Shown here: positions 1-11,800 of the stretch, in pieces
Layout of the letters: every line of letters begins with the position of its first letter
How positions within the stretch are numbered: the first letter of the stretch is position 1
From: Tetrapyrgos nigripes
Taxonomy: Eukaryota > Basidiomycota > Agaricomycetes > Agaricales > Campanellaceae
Assembly (NCBI GenBank): GCA_013368315.1
Contig: JAACJM010000205.1
Location: forward strand, 62,001 to 126,000
Direction: 5' to 3'
DNA: 64,000 bases
Position numbers and translations under genes: made by a program
The notes under the pieces: generated by a model
What the model saw: the letters and a program-made list of their open reading frames with translations, nothing else
Told to the model about the DNA's origin: nothing
Database searches by the model: none

Positions 1-334
1 GGACTGGTTGGGAAAAGTATACCACGCTGACACAAGTGCGGGCCGCGCTGCCTGTCACAAATTACAATTCGCCATGGCAAAGGCCTACAGTGGTCAGAAC
101 TTTAGTCGATTTTGAGGGAGAGTAGAAGGTAAGTATGAAGAAGTGGTACTTGTACCACTGAATATGTAATTCTACAGGTTGGTCCAAGGTTGGTCAGTAC
201 GCGTAGTTATCGGAGCTTCCCAAAAACCTCTGGCTACGAGAATATTTTTAGAGATACGTCCGTAGACTATCGATTTGCATTTCGACGCGCCTGCTTGTGC
301 TACAACAACCTTTGTTGGCAAGTTGCAATTGCAC
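1..334. other. No gene recognised
   Basis: I see no coding exon, RNA or repeat here that I can support. Short open frames overlap the tRNA that follows and have no recognisable content. Confidence 0.5.
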
Positions 335-408
335 GGTTCGATGGCGTAGTTGGTTATCGCATCTGTCTAACACACAGAAGGTCCCCGGTTCGAGCCCGGG
401 TCGAATCA
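335..408 (+). tRNA. tRNA-Val (anticodon AAC)
   Basis: A full cloverleaf can be drawn. The acceptor stem pairs GGTTCGA (335-341) with TCGAATC (401-407), and A408 is the discriminator. The anticodon stem pairs TCTGT (362-366) with ACAGA (374-378) around the loop CTAACAC, which gives anticodon AAC at 369-371. The T arm contains GGTTCGAGCCC, the internal B box for RNA polymerase III. No intron is present and the 3' CCA is not encoded, as expected for a eukaryotic nuclear tRNA. It stands alone, about 225 bp upstream of the acyl-CoA synthetase gene. Confidence 0.95.
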
Positions 409-632
409 TGATAGTATTGCCACAGCTCACTTTTTCCCGCTCTCTCTTTTGCCCAACATTGACTTTTTAGCCTTTTGTGCCCGCAGGTCCTGGCAGGCTG
501 TGTTGCGGATGTAGTTCAAACTAGTTGATCGTGACGCGGCAGTGACGCGTCGGCGTCAAGGTCACATGGGTATTAAGTCATATTTGGATTTCGCTTGGCT
601 CTGGGCTGCTGCTCTGGACTGCTACCACCACC

Positions 633-3600
633 ATGACATCCACATCCTTCTCCAAAACATCTACCACCAAACCAGGGTACTTTGGCAAGGGCTCAGTGGA
701 GATTGCTCCTTCTACTGCCGACAACGAAGGCCCTGTTCGTCGTCTCGCCATAACCTCTGACAAGCTCGTCAGCCAGCCCTTCGAGGGCATTGACACAATC
801 TACGACGTAATACAATACGCAGCTCGTACCCATGGAACTCGGAAAGCTCTTGGCTGGAGAGAAGTCGTCGACATACACGAAGAGGAGAAGGAAGTCACGA
901 AGATGGTCGGAGGAAAGGAGGTGAAGGAAAAGAAGACATGGAAGTACTTCCAACTCAGCGAGTACAAATACTGGTCCTTTGTCGAGTTCAAGGATGCAGT
1001 CGGCGAAGTGGGTAGGGCTTTGGTGGACATTGGAGTGTCCAGGGATGACGTCTTCAACATCTTTTCCGAGACCAGCCCCAACTGGCAGTTGATGGCCAAC
1101 GCATGTGGTCAGATTTCGACCACTATCGCAACTGCGTACGACACCCTCGGTGAAGCGGGTCTACAGCATTCGCTGAACGAACCCGAGTGTGTTGGTCTCT
1201 TCACCAACGCTGCTCTTCTCCCTACCCTCTACAACGTCCTTCGCAATGTGCCCACTATCAAATACGTCGTCTATGACGGCAAACCTTCCTCCACGCTTGT
1301 CACTGATATCGCCAATGTCCGTGAATCCATTCAAGTCTTCTCTATCGACGAGCTTCGGGAACGCGGCAAGAAGCTGCCTGCAGACACCGATGAGCTCAAA
1401 GCTCGTATCCCCAAACCAGAGACTATGGCATGTATTATGTACACCTCTGGTTCCACCGGTCCACCCAAGGGCGTCTGCATCACTCACTCCAACCTCGTCG
1501 CCAGTATCGGCGCTGTCTACACTCTCCTCGGTCATCACCTCACCCAACAAGACACCTACCTCGCCTACCTCCCCCTCGCTCACGTCCTCGAATATATCGT
1601 CGAGCTCATCATGATATTCGTCGGTATGACGTCTGGCTATGGCCGCGTCAAAACCCTCACCGACGCCTCTGTCCGACAATGCAAAGGTGACCTCGCCGAG
1701 TTCAAACCGAGCATCATGGTCGGTGTCCCAGCAGTTTGGGAAACCATTCGTAAAGGTATCCTCGCCAGAGTAAATCACGGAAGTGCAGTGACGAAGAGCG
1801 TGTTCAATGGTGCTATGACGTTGAAGAAGAACAACGTGCCCGTACTTGCCAATTTAGCGGATGTGGTGCTCAAATCGGTGAAAGCGGCGACGGGAGGAAA
1901 GTTACGGATTGTGTTGAGTGGAGGTGCGGCGTTGAGTCATGAGACGCAAAAGTTTTTGGATACGGCGTTGGTGATGATGCTTCAAGGTGAGTATGCGTTG
2001 TTTTTTTACGTGTTTTGGTGTGACTGACGAAATGGTGATAGGATATGGTATGACGGAGTCTTGCGGCATGTGTGCCATTTTACCACCTGAATGTATGCGC
2101 TATGGTGCCGTTGGTCTACCTGTTCCCTCGATTGAGATCAAGTTGTTGGACGTGGCAGAGGCTGGGTACTCGAGCAAGAACGATCCTCCTACTGTGAGTG
2201 TTACTTTTCTTGCCTACGTCATACATATCCTCGCTTTCTTTTGTATTCTCATCTTCTCTAAAACCGGAAAAGTGCATAGATGCACCTTTTCGGTGTACCT
2301 TTTTCACTTTTCTGGTCTATGCCTACTTTCTACTGCCTAAAGACGCATACAACGCGCATATATGCACAATCATTTTCCAGTTTATCTTCCCTACGGCTCG
2401 CTTTCCTCGTTCTTCGTTCTCCGTTCTCCGTCTTCTCGACCATGACCCTAACTAATCATCTTCACTACACCGATAGGGCGAAGTCTGCATCCGTGGTCCC
2501 TCCGTAACCAAAGGCTACTACAAACGTCCCGACCTAAACGAAGACGAAACCATTTTCACAAAAGACGGATGGTTGAGAACAGGAGACGTAGGAATGTGGA
2601 ATGCGGATGGGACGTTGAGTTTGATTGATCGGTGAGTGAGTTTTTGGTTTTTTGACTCTCGAGTTGGGCTTGGTGTTTTCTTGAGTTGAATCTGGCGATG
2701 GCGATGAGGTGTTTCGTGTTTCGTGTTTCGTGTTTCTTTCCTGCGTATCTCTTCTCTTGTTATCCTGCACCTCTTGTGCTTGGGCTGTGTTCCTTCCCTT
2801 CCCTTCCTCTTGTCGCCGTGCCTTGTGTTCTCTCGTCGATCACATCATACTACCCAGCCCATCACACCATCTCATCTCTTATGCTGCGTGCCTACTGCGG
2901 GTATCTGCACGTAGCCTGGAACCCTGGGCACGCGTGAAACAGAGACCTAAGGGGTGCTAAGGGGTTGATTGTGATTGTGATCTGATATGTATGTGACTAC
3001 GGACGAGGATGGTGTCCTTGGCGGCGATTGTGATTTGTGAGGGGGACCAAACCAAACAAGTGTATAGGGCTGTGTATGGATGGATGGACGAATGGATAGA
3101 AGGATGGATGGATAAACGGCAAGATGGAATGGAATGGAACGATGAACGGCAATGATTATGCAGGACGCTAGACGCCTCTAGAGGCTGGATGCAGCCGGAG
3201 AAATATTAGTCTAATCCTTGGGCGCTATTCACTTCACTTCACTCACTTCATAGATATCTCGGGGCTGAGCTGGATAGTCTCGGATCGGGTTGGGTTTAGC
3301 TGGGTTTTGGGATGGAGATTTTGCGGCTGGGATGTTATTTTGGTTGCCTATCTTGGCTCCATTCCAGAGTATTGGAGTGCCGCGTTTTGGTATGGGGCGT
3401 TGGGTGTCGTTTGTGGGTTAGGGGTTATGCTTTCTGGCTACCGTCCCTGGAATTTTTGACGCTGTGACAATGTGACGTGGTGGTGTATGAGGGGTGGTGA
3501 TACGATAGAGATGTGGGCGACGGTGGTGGTGGTGGTGGTGGTGGGAGTAGTGGTGGTTGGCTCGGGCTAGCGGATATTCTCCCTGCTCTTTTCAATGCCC

Positions 3601-4660
3601 TTGCATGTTGGAATAATATCTCCCATGGCGCATCTAAAGGGTCGAGCTGGACGTTGGTGGCGTGTAGATTGTCTTCCCGAAAAGGCATGCGAAACTGGAA
3701 ATGTTGGATAGCGTGCGATGGCGAAAAATGTTATCCAGCTATACAATACTACTTACCGCTGTGACCGACTAGGCCAGTATTTTCCACTACGAGGAGGAGG
3801 AGGAGGCGCAACGGGGACAATAGAATGCGTGGTACATGTATCCGAGCACGTGTCCGAACTTGCGGGGACGCTCTCATCGGGTCCTGTTCACCGCGCCAGG
3901 GTGTTCTTCGGGGGTGGTGTGTTTGGTGGCGGCGGAGCCACGCTAATTGCTACCGCAGCGAGTCTCCCGTACTTTCATTCGTTCAAGTTCTCGCAGATCC
4001 TTTGTCTTCTGTTCTCTTCATCTTGATTCTCCTTTCAATGGCGGCAAGAGCTCCATGCTAACGTTCATTTGATCTTCACAGGGTAAAGAATCTGATCAAG
4101 CTGCAGGGTGGAGAATACATTGCTCTCGAACGCTTGGAATCAACATACAAAGCCTGCAATCTCGTCAGCAACATCTGTGTACACGCTACCCCCGACGCTA
4201 AACAACCTATTGCCATTATCATTCCTCATGAAGCTCATTTGAGACATGCATTGCAGAGTGTTTCCGGTCAGTCTAGTTATTTGCTTCGGCTCTCAATGGT
4301 CTAAAGGTCTAAGTTTTAACGTGACTCTCCCTCCTTATTCGCTAGGTGTTGACGCAACGAAGGAACTCGACGACCTCTGCCACGACCCTAAAGTAGCAGC
4401 ACTCGTCTTGAAGGAGTGTAATGCTGTCGGCAAGAAGAATGGTTTCAAGTCCATTGAGATATTGCAGAGTGTCATCTTGACGCCAGACGAGTGGACCCCT
4501 GAGAGTGGACTTGTCACTGCAGCGCAGAAGATTCAGAGGAAGAAGATTGCAGAAACGTTTGACAAGGAAATTAAGGTACGTTATATTCTGGTTTCATGTG
4601 TTTTAGGGGTGATATACGCGATGCTGACGGGCGCTACAGGAGGCCTACAAGGACCAATAA
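633..4660 (+). CDS. Long-chain acyl-CoA synthetase (AMP-forming)
   Basis: The hand-spliced model is join(633..1986, 2042..2193, 2477..2631, 4082..4266, 4346..4575, 4640..4660). It gives 2097 nt and 698 aa, the usual length of the yeast Faa1/Faa4 family. The enzyme activates long-chain fatty acids with ATP and CoA for lipid synthesis, protein acylation or beta-oxidation. Visible motifs are the ATP-binding loop YTSGSTGPPKG near residue 270, GYGMTESCG near 452, GWLRTGDVG near 533, and the hinge and fatty-acyl signature DRVKNLIKLQGGEYI near 554. The start has a good context (ACCACCATG). All junctions are GT-AG and keep frame. The C-terminus shows no PTS1, so location is open. Introns 2 (283 nt) and 3 (1450 nt) are very long for a basidiomycete. 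The tandem duplication begins inside intron 2, so only this copy has the 5' half. Confidence 0.93.
3522..3543 (+). repeat. (GGT)n microsatellite in intron 3 of the acyl-CoA synthetase
   Basis: A run of GGT units lies inside the 1450-nt third intron (2632-4081). The same site in duplication copy 2 (14578-14612) has a longer run. The rest of the intron has GGAT-rich and TTCACT-rich simple stretches and no exon that would fit the protein, because the flanking exons join without loss of conserved sequence. Confidence 0.85.
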
Positions 4661-5078
4661 ATGCTTTGCCATTCTTTTTTCGCTCAGGGTCACTGTTTCT
4701 GGATTACGTTAATTCCTTGTTCTAGACGACTAGACCTATCCTGCTCTGTATCGTCGTGTTTTACTTTTTACTGTTTACCGCGGTCTCTCGTTCTCTCGTC
4801 GGTCCTTGGTCCTCCTCACTAAATAAGTTCTTATCTATCTGGCCTGCGTTGGTCGTCCAAGTTAAGTAGTTCTTCCAAGTTGTAATAGATGACGAGTCCA
4901 ATCACAATTTCAGGTTGGAGGCTTAAGCGACCAATTTTTACTTCATCCCTCGCTTGTGCTACATAAGATAACGCCGCCTTGGCAGGAGATGTACATACTA
5001 ACCTGTCGGGCAAGCTGTCGCGCAGTGTCGCGCCCGCCCACTAGTGCCTGGCCACCAGGCACTGGAACCTCTCGATCA

Positions 5079-5085
5079 TATATAA
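5079..5085 (+). promoter_or_regulatory. Probable TATA box of the lipocalin-like gene
   Basis: TATATAA lies 98 bp upstream of the ATG at 5183, in the 520-bp gap after the acyl-CoA synthetase stop. I see nothing else in that gap. Copy 2 of the duplication has lost this stretch (deletion equivalent to about 4727-5443), so the truncated copy has no promoter of this type. Confidence 0.45.
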
Positions 5086-5182
5086 GACACTGGGTCATCT
5101 TTGGTTTACCGAAAACACTTCTTCCACTTGCCAGTTGTCCTTTCAGATTCCTTTGACTATTCACCTGGTTTATCTTTCAGTA

Positions 5183-5924
5183 ATGGCAGCTCCTAGCGAT
5201 TTTACGATGGACAACATCAGCGGAAAGTTCTCAATGGTATGAAAGAGTCCTTTTCAATTCGCTGGGGCTTGTGTCTAACTCGTAATCTCCAGAACAAATC
5301 CATAAGCGACTCGTGCGATGAAATGTGGAAACTTCAGGGTTCCAGTTGGATGGCTCGCAAAGCTGCTGGCTTTGCAGGTGTGACGTTCCTTTTTGATCGC
5401 CACACTGACTCGACCAACGTCGAAAACTTGGACATAACACCTATTATCACTGGTGGAATAAAAGCACCCCGTGACCTTCGCGTGCTCGATTTTTCGGAGA
5501 AGCCGATGGAGAACGCACTAACTGGCCCTTATTTCGTCAGAACACGTAAGGTCAGGTTGAGCCAAGAGAAGGATGGAGAAGACGAGTTTTTGGGTAAAGG
5601 CAAATGCGAGGTGCAGAAGAAGGAACGATGGTTGGAAGATGCGGTTATACATGCACGCATAGAGAGCACCAAGAATGGTTGGACGCTTGACGAGGCGAGT
5701 TATGGCCTACTTTTTGAGTTGTAGCATGAGTGCTGACCTGGTTCTTTCAGCTTTGGGGTTTCTTGGAGTTCAACGGTGAAAAACGGTTTGCAAGGGTACA
5801 CAACTTTGTTGGACCAAAGAAGGAGGTAGTAAACATTCGGACCTTATATGACTATGGTATGTCCTTCTCATTGACCCAGTATCATGGTAAAGCTGATTTC
5901 ATTGTTGTAGTGGGTCCTTTGTAA
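5183..5924 (+). CDS. Small lipocalin-like protein of unknown function
   Basis: The model join(5183..5236, 5293..5694, 5751..5856, 5911..5924) gives 191 aa. The protein begins MAAPSDFTMDNISGKFSMNK and has KLQGSSWMARKAAGF, an ITGGIKAPRDLRVLDF segment and a C-terminal LWGFLEFNGEKRFARV strand. The order G-K-F..NKS.SD..D...KLQG..W..RKA resembles a conserved fungal family of lipocalin or fatty-acid-binding-like proteins with no known function. This resemblance is from memory, not a search. No signal peptide or membrane segment is seen, so it is probably cytosolic. The second intron starts with GC (GAG|GCGAGT, 5695), whereas the duplicate has GTAAGT at the same place. AATAAA follows about 75 bp after the stop. 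Confidence 0.8.
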
Positions 5925-6683
5925 AGACACACGTTCGCACAGTTTTGTCCAAGGCTTTTGCCACCTCATGAACATGAAGTATCGTACCTTGATCGTACTT
6001 AATAAAGAACGCTTTATATTTTGTCTTGCTCCGAAAACTCATGGAAACGACTGCACCCGCGTCTGGGGAATGTATAAAGTTAAATAGATAAATCGGGTAC
6101 TGTATGTCGGTAGCTTCTGCTTGGACCCCAGAGGCGTGGGATCTCCATCAATAAATGAGGTCAGAATCATTCTCTCTCAGTAGGCTACGTTCATATTTCA
6201 AATTCAACCCTTCTCTGAGCCTTTCAGCTGTATTCCAGACACAAATTTGCTCGGAAAAATCTACAAATGAGTACGTCCACGCATTATCATCTACCCTCCT
6301 TGGGAACGAAAGAAATCAGCTTAATTTTCCGTAGGTCTATTGAGATCAGTCAAGCGACCAGAGCTTCCGCCGTGTCTGTTGGTCATGAGGAACCCATGAA
6401 AGGGTAGTAAATAAGTTAACTGTCCTCGAAAAAAGACGCGGACCGTCGAGGAGTGTTCCCCGTATTCAACGAAATCGGATGATGACATCTGTGCTCCATC
6501 ATGCAACATTCCAATTATAGAGTCTCTATAGAGTCCAATAAGAGCAAAAGTGTGGCTATTCTCAGCTTTCACATGTATGTAGTTCGTCTGTCTTCCTCCA
6601 ACTCTCGAGGTCCAGGCGGTCCGTCTTTTCTCAAGCGAGTCTGACATGCACCGAGGGTTTTCCGTAGTACTGCCCTCTGGTAG
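5925..6683. other. Intergenic region upstream of pectate lyase 1
   Basis: No gene is supported. A stretch near 6267-6410 is conserved in the duplicate and contains ATGA followed by a GT donor and later TTCCGTAG, which could splice into an open frame of about 22 codons. A 10-bp indel lies in the presumed intron. I do not call it a gene. A 160-codon minus-strand frame (6321-6803) runs antisense into the pectate lyase start and is probably chance. Confidence 0.4.
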
Positions 6684-6690
6684 TATAAAA
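6684..6690 (+). promoter_or_regulatory. TATA box of pectate lyase gene 1
   Basis: TATAAAA lies 72 bp upstream of the start codon and is conserved in the same place in the second gene copy (17944-17950). Confidence 0.6.
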
Positions 6691-6761
6691 GCTAGGGAGA
6701 CGTAGCATAGTCTGCAGAACTCGAAGTCGTCTTCTACTGGTCTCAACATCTCATCTTCGCT

Positions 6762-8110
6762 ATGAAGTTCTTCTCTGTCGCCTTTTTCGCAGCCGCAGTG
6801 CAATCGGTTCTAGTGAGAATCAGTTCTAATCCTGTTCCTCGAGGTTGTCCTGACCGAACGCTCTCCTCTAGGCCAGCCCATCCATCGTTAAAAGAGCTAG
6901 CGTAAACGACGTCGCGAACGTCGGATACGCCACTCTTAACGGAGGGTGAGTCCCGAACTTCATTTGCAAAGCCAGCGTTGCTGAAATTTGTCTTATTGCA
7001 GAACTACAGGAGGCAGTGGCGGTCCTGTCACCACTGTCACCACTCTGGATGCTTTGACCTCCGCTGTGGCTAGTGACACTGCCAAGATCGTCATAATTTC
7101 CGGTGAGCTTGAAACCAACTTTTGCTCAATGTTGGAACTTCTCTGACTGAATTGCAGGACAGGAACGATCACTGGTAACGTAGCAGTGAGGGTCGGTTCG
7201 CACACCACAGTCATCGGCAACCCAGGAAGTTGTAAGTCCAAGAATGTCTTGAATCTACAGAGACTGAATTCAACATCTCGTAGCTCTCGTCGGCGTTGGA
7301 CTTCGTGTCCTCGAGAAGACGAACGTCATCATTCGTAACGTTAAAATCTCAAAAGTCCTCGCTGAGGCAGGTGATGCTCTCGGCATTCAGCAGGCTAGTC
7401 AAGTTTGGATCGACCACGTCGACTTGTCCAGTGACAGGGACCATGACAAGGACTTGTGAGTGGATTTCTTTCATCAAAATATCTCACATTGATCATAGAA
7501 TTCATGTAGCTACGACGGATTGCTCGATATCACCCACGGATGCACTGGCGTCACGGTTACCAACTCTAAGCTCTACGACCACTGGAAGGCATCCTTGGTT
7601 GGTCACTCTGACAATAACGGCGCGGAGGATGTTGCAATCACTGGTGAAATTTCTATTTTATTCTACCCCGGCTATTGAATCTCTGACCTCTCCTATAGTC
7701 ACCTACGCAAACAACTACTGGACCGACTTGAACTCCCGTACCCCCTCATTCCGTTTCGGACACGGCCACATCTTCAACAACGTCTTTGACGACAACAATG
7801 ACGGTATCAACACTCGTGATGGTGCTCAGCTTTTGGTTGAGAACAATGTTTGGACTGGTAAGTACCGACTGCGGTGCCATTCATACGAGATCATTGACAA
7901 TGCACTTTTACATCGTACATAGGCACTGACAAGCCTCTCTATGATACTGATGAAGGCTTTGCGGTTGCCCGAGGAAACGACTTTGGTGGTGCTTCAAACA
8001 CTGCTCCCGTCGGAAACTTTACCACGGCTCCATACGCTTATAGTCTCATTGCCGTCGCCAACGTTAGAAGCCAAGTCGTCTCTCAAGTAGGACAAACTTT
8101 GAGCTTCTAA
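6762..8110 (+). CDS. Secreted pectate lyase, polysaccharide lyase family 1 (copy 1)
   Basis: Eight exons, join(6762..6812, 6872..6945, 7002..7102, 7163..7231, 7284..7455, 7510..7643, 7699..7857, 7923..8110), give 948 nt and 315 aa. The N-terminus MKFFSVAFFAAAVQSVLASP is a signal peptide, and a KR pair at about residues 23-24 could be a pro-peptide site. PL1 enzymes cleave polygalacturonate by Ca-dependent beta-elimination. The family motifs VWIDHVDLSS (about 139), YDGLLDITHGC (about 157) and RTPSFRFGHGHIFNN (about 214, with the catalytic Arg region) are all present, as expected for the right-handed beta-helix fold. In intron 3 the acceptor area reads GCAGGACAG, and only the second AG keeps frame. 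The gene ends with TAA, and AATAAA lies near 8190. It probably degrades plant pectin outside the cell. Confidence 0.95.
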
Positions 8111-8215
8111 GTGTCCGGAATATCTGGCTTCGAAGAGCTTAGTTTGATCTTTGTAATTTGATCAAGTTTGTGTAGTGGAATATTCTTCGAAATAAATATG
8201 TATTGTATACCTACA

Positions 8216-8615
8216 GTGGCTGGTAGTGTTGCACGTGGCTCGACTCGACTCCGGCTAAGCCGAGAGCCAAGCCGATGTTTAGCCAAGCTGAGTCGAACAA
8301 AAATGAGCCGGCTCTGTGTACCTCGGCTCTGGCTGGCTTTGTAGCCTAAAATAGAGAGCCCCATACAAAGACCCTGAAACGATGAATACAGGAAACGACC
8401 CAAGGTCTAGAGCCGTTTAATAGACCTGTATACAAAATCATGTAGCCGCTGTATGATCTGTATTCAAATAAATAACTGGCGGCTCGATTCAGCTCAAGCC
8501 GGAGTCAACGAGTTGTTTATGGCTCGAAAGCCAAGCCACGGTTATGACTTCATCAAGCCGTTCATAGCCGAGCCGGAGTGAGCCGGAGTCGAGCCGGTGC
8601 AACACTAGTGGCTGG
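8216..8615. mobile_element. hAT-type MITE, 384 bp, with 8-bp target duplication
   Basis: The element occupies 8224-8607. It starts TAGTGTTGCACGTGGCTCGA and ends with the inverted form (GGTGCAACACTA). It is flanked by GTGGCTGG at 8216-8223 and 8608-8615. The duplicate locus (about 19475) has a single GTGGCTGG and no element, so it is an empty site. The interior is rich in repeated GAGCCG and CGGCTC words next to the ends and has no coding capacity. An 8-bp duplication with TAG-type ends is characteristic of hAT elements moved by a transposase in trans. Confidence 0.92.
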
Positions 8616-8861
8616 AGTCCAATACTACGTTGAACTTGTCTTTTACACCGTTTCATCTAATATTCAGCCTTGAGTGGTTAAAGCAGCCGGTACCGTAGCG
8701 AACCCTCCTAGTTCGAGATTATCAGATAACGAAGGAATGTTTCACAGACTGACAGTGGCAATACACGAATAAACCTCATATTCAGAACTTGGGGTCTTTG
8801 AGTTTCGACCCAAGACACGAGAATGTAGGCTGCTCTATGGTTCGCTGGGCTTTCAATGAAA

Positions 8862-11800
8862 AGGATAGCAGGCTGTAACACAACTTTTTTACAAAAGTAT
8901 ACAAAGTTTGCGTGGTTTAACCATGCAAGAGGCTTTATAAAACCTCTCGGTCATCCCTAGCACTTTTGCATAGCACATGGTTCGCATGTAATCTTTTCAA
9001 AACCCAGAGCCTCCTGCACCCTTTCTCACGACCTCAAAATCACCGGTCCTGGTCCATCGTCAATGTCCCATTTTAGGCGGGACCCAGGACCCTTCGCTCA
9101 TTGCCGAGACTCAGGTTCCAAACCGATGGGCTAGGCCCTGGGTCTATAACATGACCTGGGTTCACCGTCCTGGGTCGTCGATACCTACGACCGCCATTGT
9201 ACCGCCCTTGATACATTGGGATTTAGCACCTACAGAAACTGCAGAAAGAAGTAATTGTCCAGTGCAACTATTTCCCTGTAGATAGTCTCGGTCTGCGCGA
9301 ATGTACTTTGATATGGCGGGGGAAAATATATTGGATTGTAATGCGCTGGGTACAACTTGCAAGAATATATGACAAAAGCCACCTAGCAAGACTCAGTGTG
9401 ACTGGGTTTTGAGACGGTTCTGCGTTTCAGTATCTTCGGCTTCGGACCGGGAATTGCGGGAATTGATGGGAACCAGATACACGTGGCCTTACCTTCTGCT
9501 CACCTCGTCCGCTTTTTGGCTTCATTTTTCGCTATTTATGCATCACTGTTCCTTCATATGTCGATTCTTCGTCTTGAATGGCGTAGAAGAGCCCCGGAAA
9601 TTTGCAAGTGGCTGTCTGGGTCTGTATAGACACATATGTGGATATTTTTTTTAACGATGTAAAACTTTGAACATATGCTTATGCGTGCTGATCCCTACCA
9701 AATTGCTTGCTGAGTACATACAGGACTTATAAAATAGCAAAATCTTATTTGATCTTGAAGCCGTTTGCAGGGACATCCACTTAAATTGAATACTGATCAT
9801 TTTTGACTGAATGTTTTTGACTGAACTTGAACATTTGGTGTACACCTATATAAGAGTGTGAGTGGTTGATTGTGTCATCCATGACACTCTAACAAAGTAA
9901 AGATCACTATCTGCCACTTTCAACAATGTTACAGTACTGAATATCAATCTGTGGTTGATCAGCCACAATTGTGGCTGAAAAAGTAACCATTGTTAGAAAT
10001 TCTGCAGCGTGTATGATATATACTGCTTACTGATAAGTGTACTTTTTGTGCATATATTTGCTTCGCGGTAGAAAATAAGCAGTCGCAAGTGGCTGTATAT
10101 GTGGTATTCAGTGTTAAATCGCCCTTTATGTGCAGGCCCAGCTACTTTCTCTATATGATCTAATCCCAGCTGCTCAGATCACACCCAGTGCTCGGAAATA
10201 AATGCTGGATACACATCTGGACTTATTTTCAAGTCATTGTGTCAAGTGTCAATACATGTCGTGGGGTCTAGCAAATCAGGTATACGTTTGAGCTTTTGGA
10301 TAATGCCCTTTTCTGAAAATTTCGCATGTCAAGGGCTTTTAAGGCTCTGCCTGTTTCCAATGGCCATAATATGGCTGGATAATTTTTATTACTGTTTTCA
10401 TATGCTACCCGTTGTATTATACTATTTTTTGACAATTTATGAAGCGGTAGATGATACCTGAATTCGACACGAATGTCCCAGATTGACCATTTTATGACAG
10501 TTTTGGGTTAACTTCCAAGTATACCATGTATCATTGAAAGGATAGCAGCAAAAAATATTCAGTGAGGACTCCTGCATATATTCAGCCTTTCCCGAGCTTT
10601 TCCGAGGTCAAAAATGCACTGTCGACCCATCATGAGTCGAAGCAAAGACCGAGAAGGCGAACTAAGCGCCCAGGAGACGCGTGGGAATCCATTGTGAGAG
10701 GATTCAGACTTTTACTCGACTGTGGACATTGATACCTCAGGGATGGATACGTAGTACCGCAATCAGCTCCATAGATAGTAGATTAAGAAATATACTTGCT
10801 ATTTCAATCTATGAATGCAACTACGCAAACAGGACTGTCCGAATTTTAAATTTTTCATGCACAAAAATTCTCAGTCATAGTGAACATTGGGCTTTTGTTC
10901 ATTTCTGGGGTATTACCATATGAAATGATCTAGCTAGCTATTCTAGTGTATGCAACGTGTCAAACTGTGTAGTCGGAGTACGAGTAGCATTTTGCACTGA
11001 AACGGCATCTCGAGTCTCGACGCATCACTCAATGTACACGTGGCACGCATGGTGTTGACACGTCAGTTCCCCGTCAGTGTCCCGTCAAGTTTCAACACGC
11101 TCCTTCGCTTTCCTGCTCTCTCTTCTCATTATTTCTGCTAGACTCAAACTCCTTACTCAAGAGCCAAGAGCTCCCCATCCTGCTCTGCAGCCAGACTCAG
11201 CCCTGATAGATGACTCCACACTTGTAACTCGTTCTCCAACAAAATACAAAGTGGTCACACCACTCCTTATATCCAGCCATCTCCAATTGGTCGGTCTAGC
11301 CCTACTTACACTCAGACTGATTTTTCCTCCTCGTCTTTCCAGCTCTCCTTGCAAAGGTTCCCATTTATTTGTAACAACCGTTTATCACGCCGTTTTTCTT
11401 TTATCTCCAGCATTGTTTACAGGGTCATATCGTTATTACAGACCAGGAACAACAGGGCATCATCATGTAGAAGTAGGGAACTCACAGGTAATCAGCCATC
11501 GGTGGGAGAGCGAGTAGTGCTGTGCGGCGAGATGAGAAGTAGCATCATCTATAGTATCTACCACTGTATTTTTGTATTAACAGTAGCAGTCCTTAGTACT
11601 GTAGCTGTATGCTCTATGTATTGTTTTATTGGATTCTCGAAACACTCTGGGCTGGACAGTGCCATGGGACCACGCAGGACTGAGTACTGAGGCTTGAGGC
11701 CTGAGGAGGGACAACGCGAACGTTTCTCGGAGGTTTCTGAGTGCACCCGAGGCTTACTAAGTAGAGCCATGGACCTTGGTACATCGTAGATGGTCCTCTA

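Noticed and set aside
1161..1778. 205-codon minus-strand open frame
   Set aside because: It is antisense to the conserved acyl-CoA synthetase exon 1. The content mirrors GC-rich codon use and no family is recognisable.
6321..6803. 160-codon minus-strand open frame before the pectate lyase
   Set aside because: It runs into the signal peptide exon in antisense. The duplicate has a shortened, shifted version, so the frame is not conserved.
9960..9977. 18-bp perfect palindrome CAGCCACAATTGTGGCTG
   Set aside because: Too short and isolated to assign a role. It may be a chance dyad or a factor-binding site.
11077..11517. 146-codon plus-strand frame inside the 3.1-kb insertion
   Set aside because: It has no recognisable domain, no supporting splice pattern and a low-complexity Ser/Leu composition.
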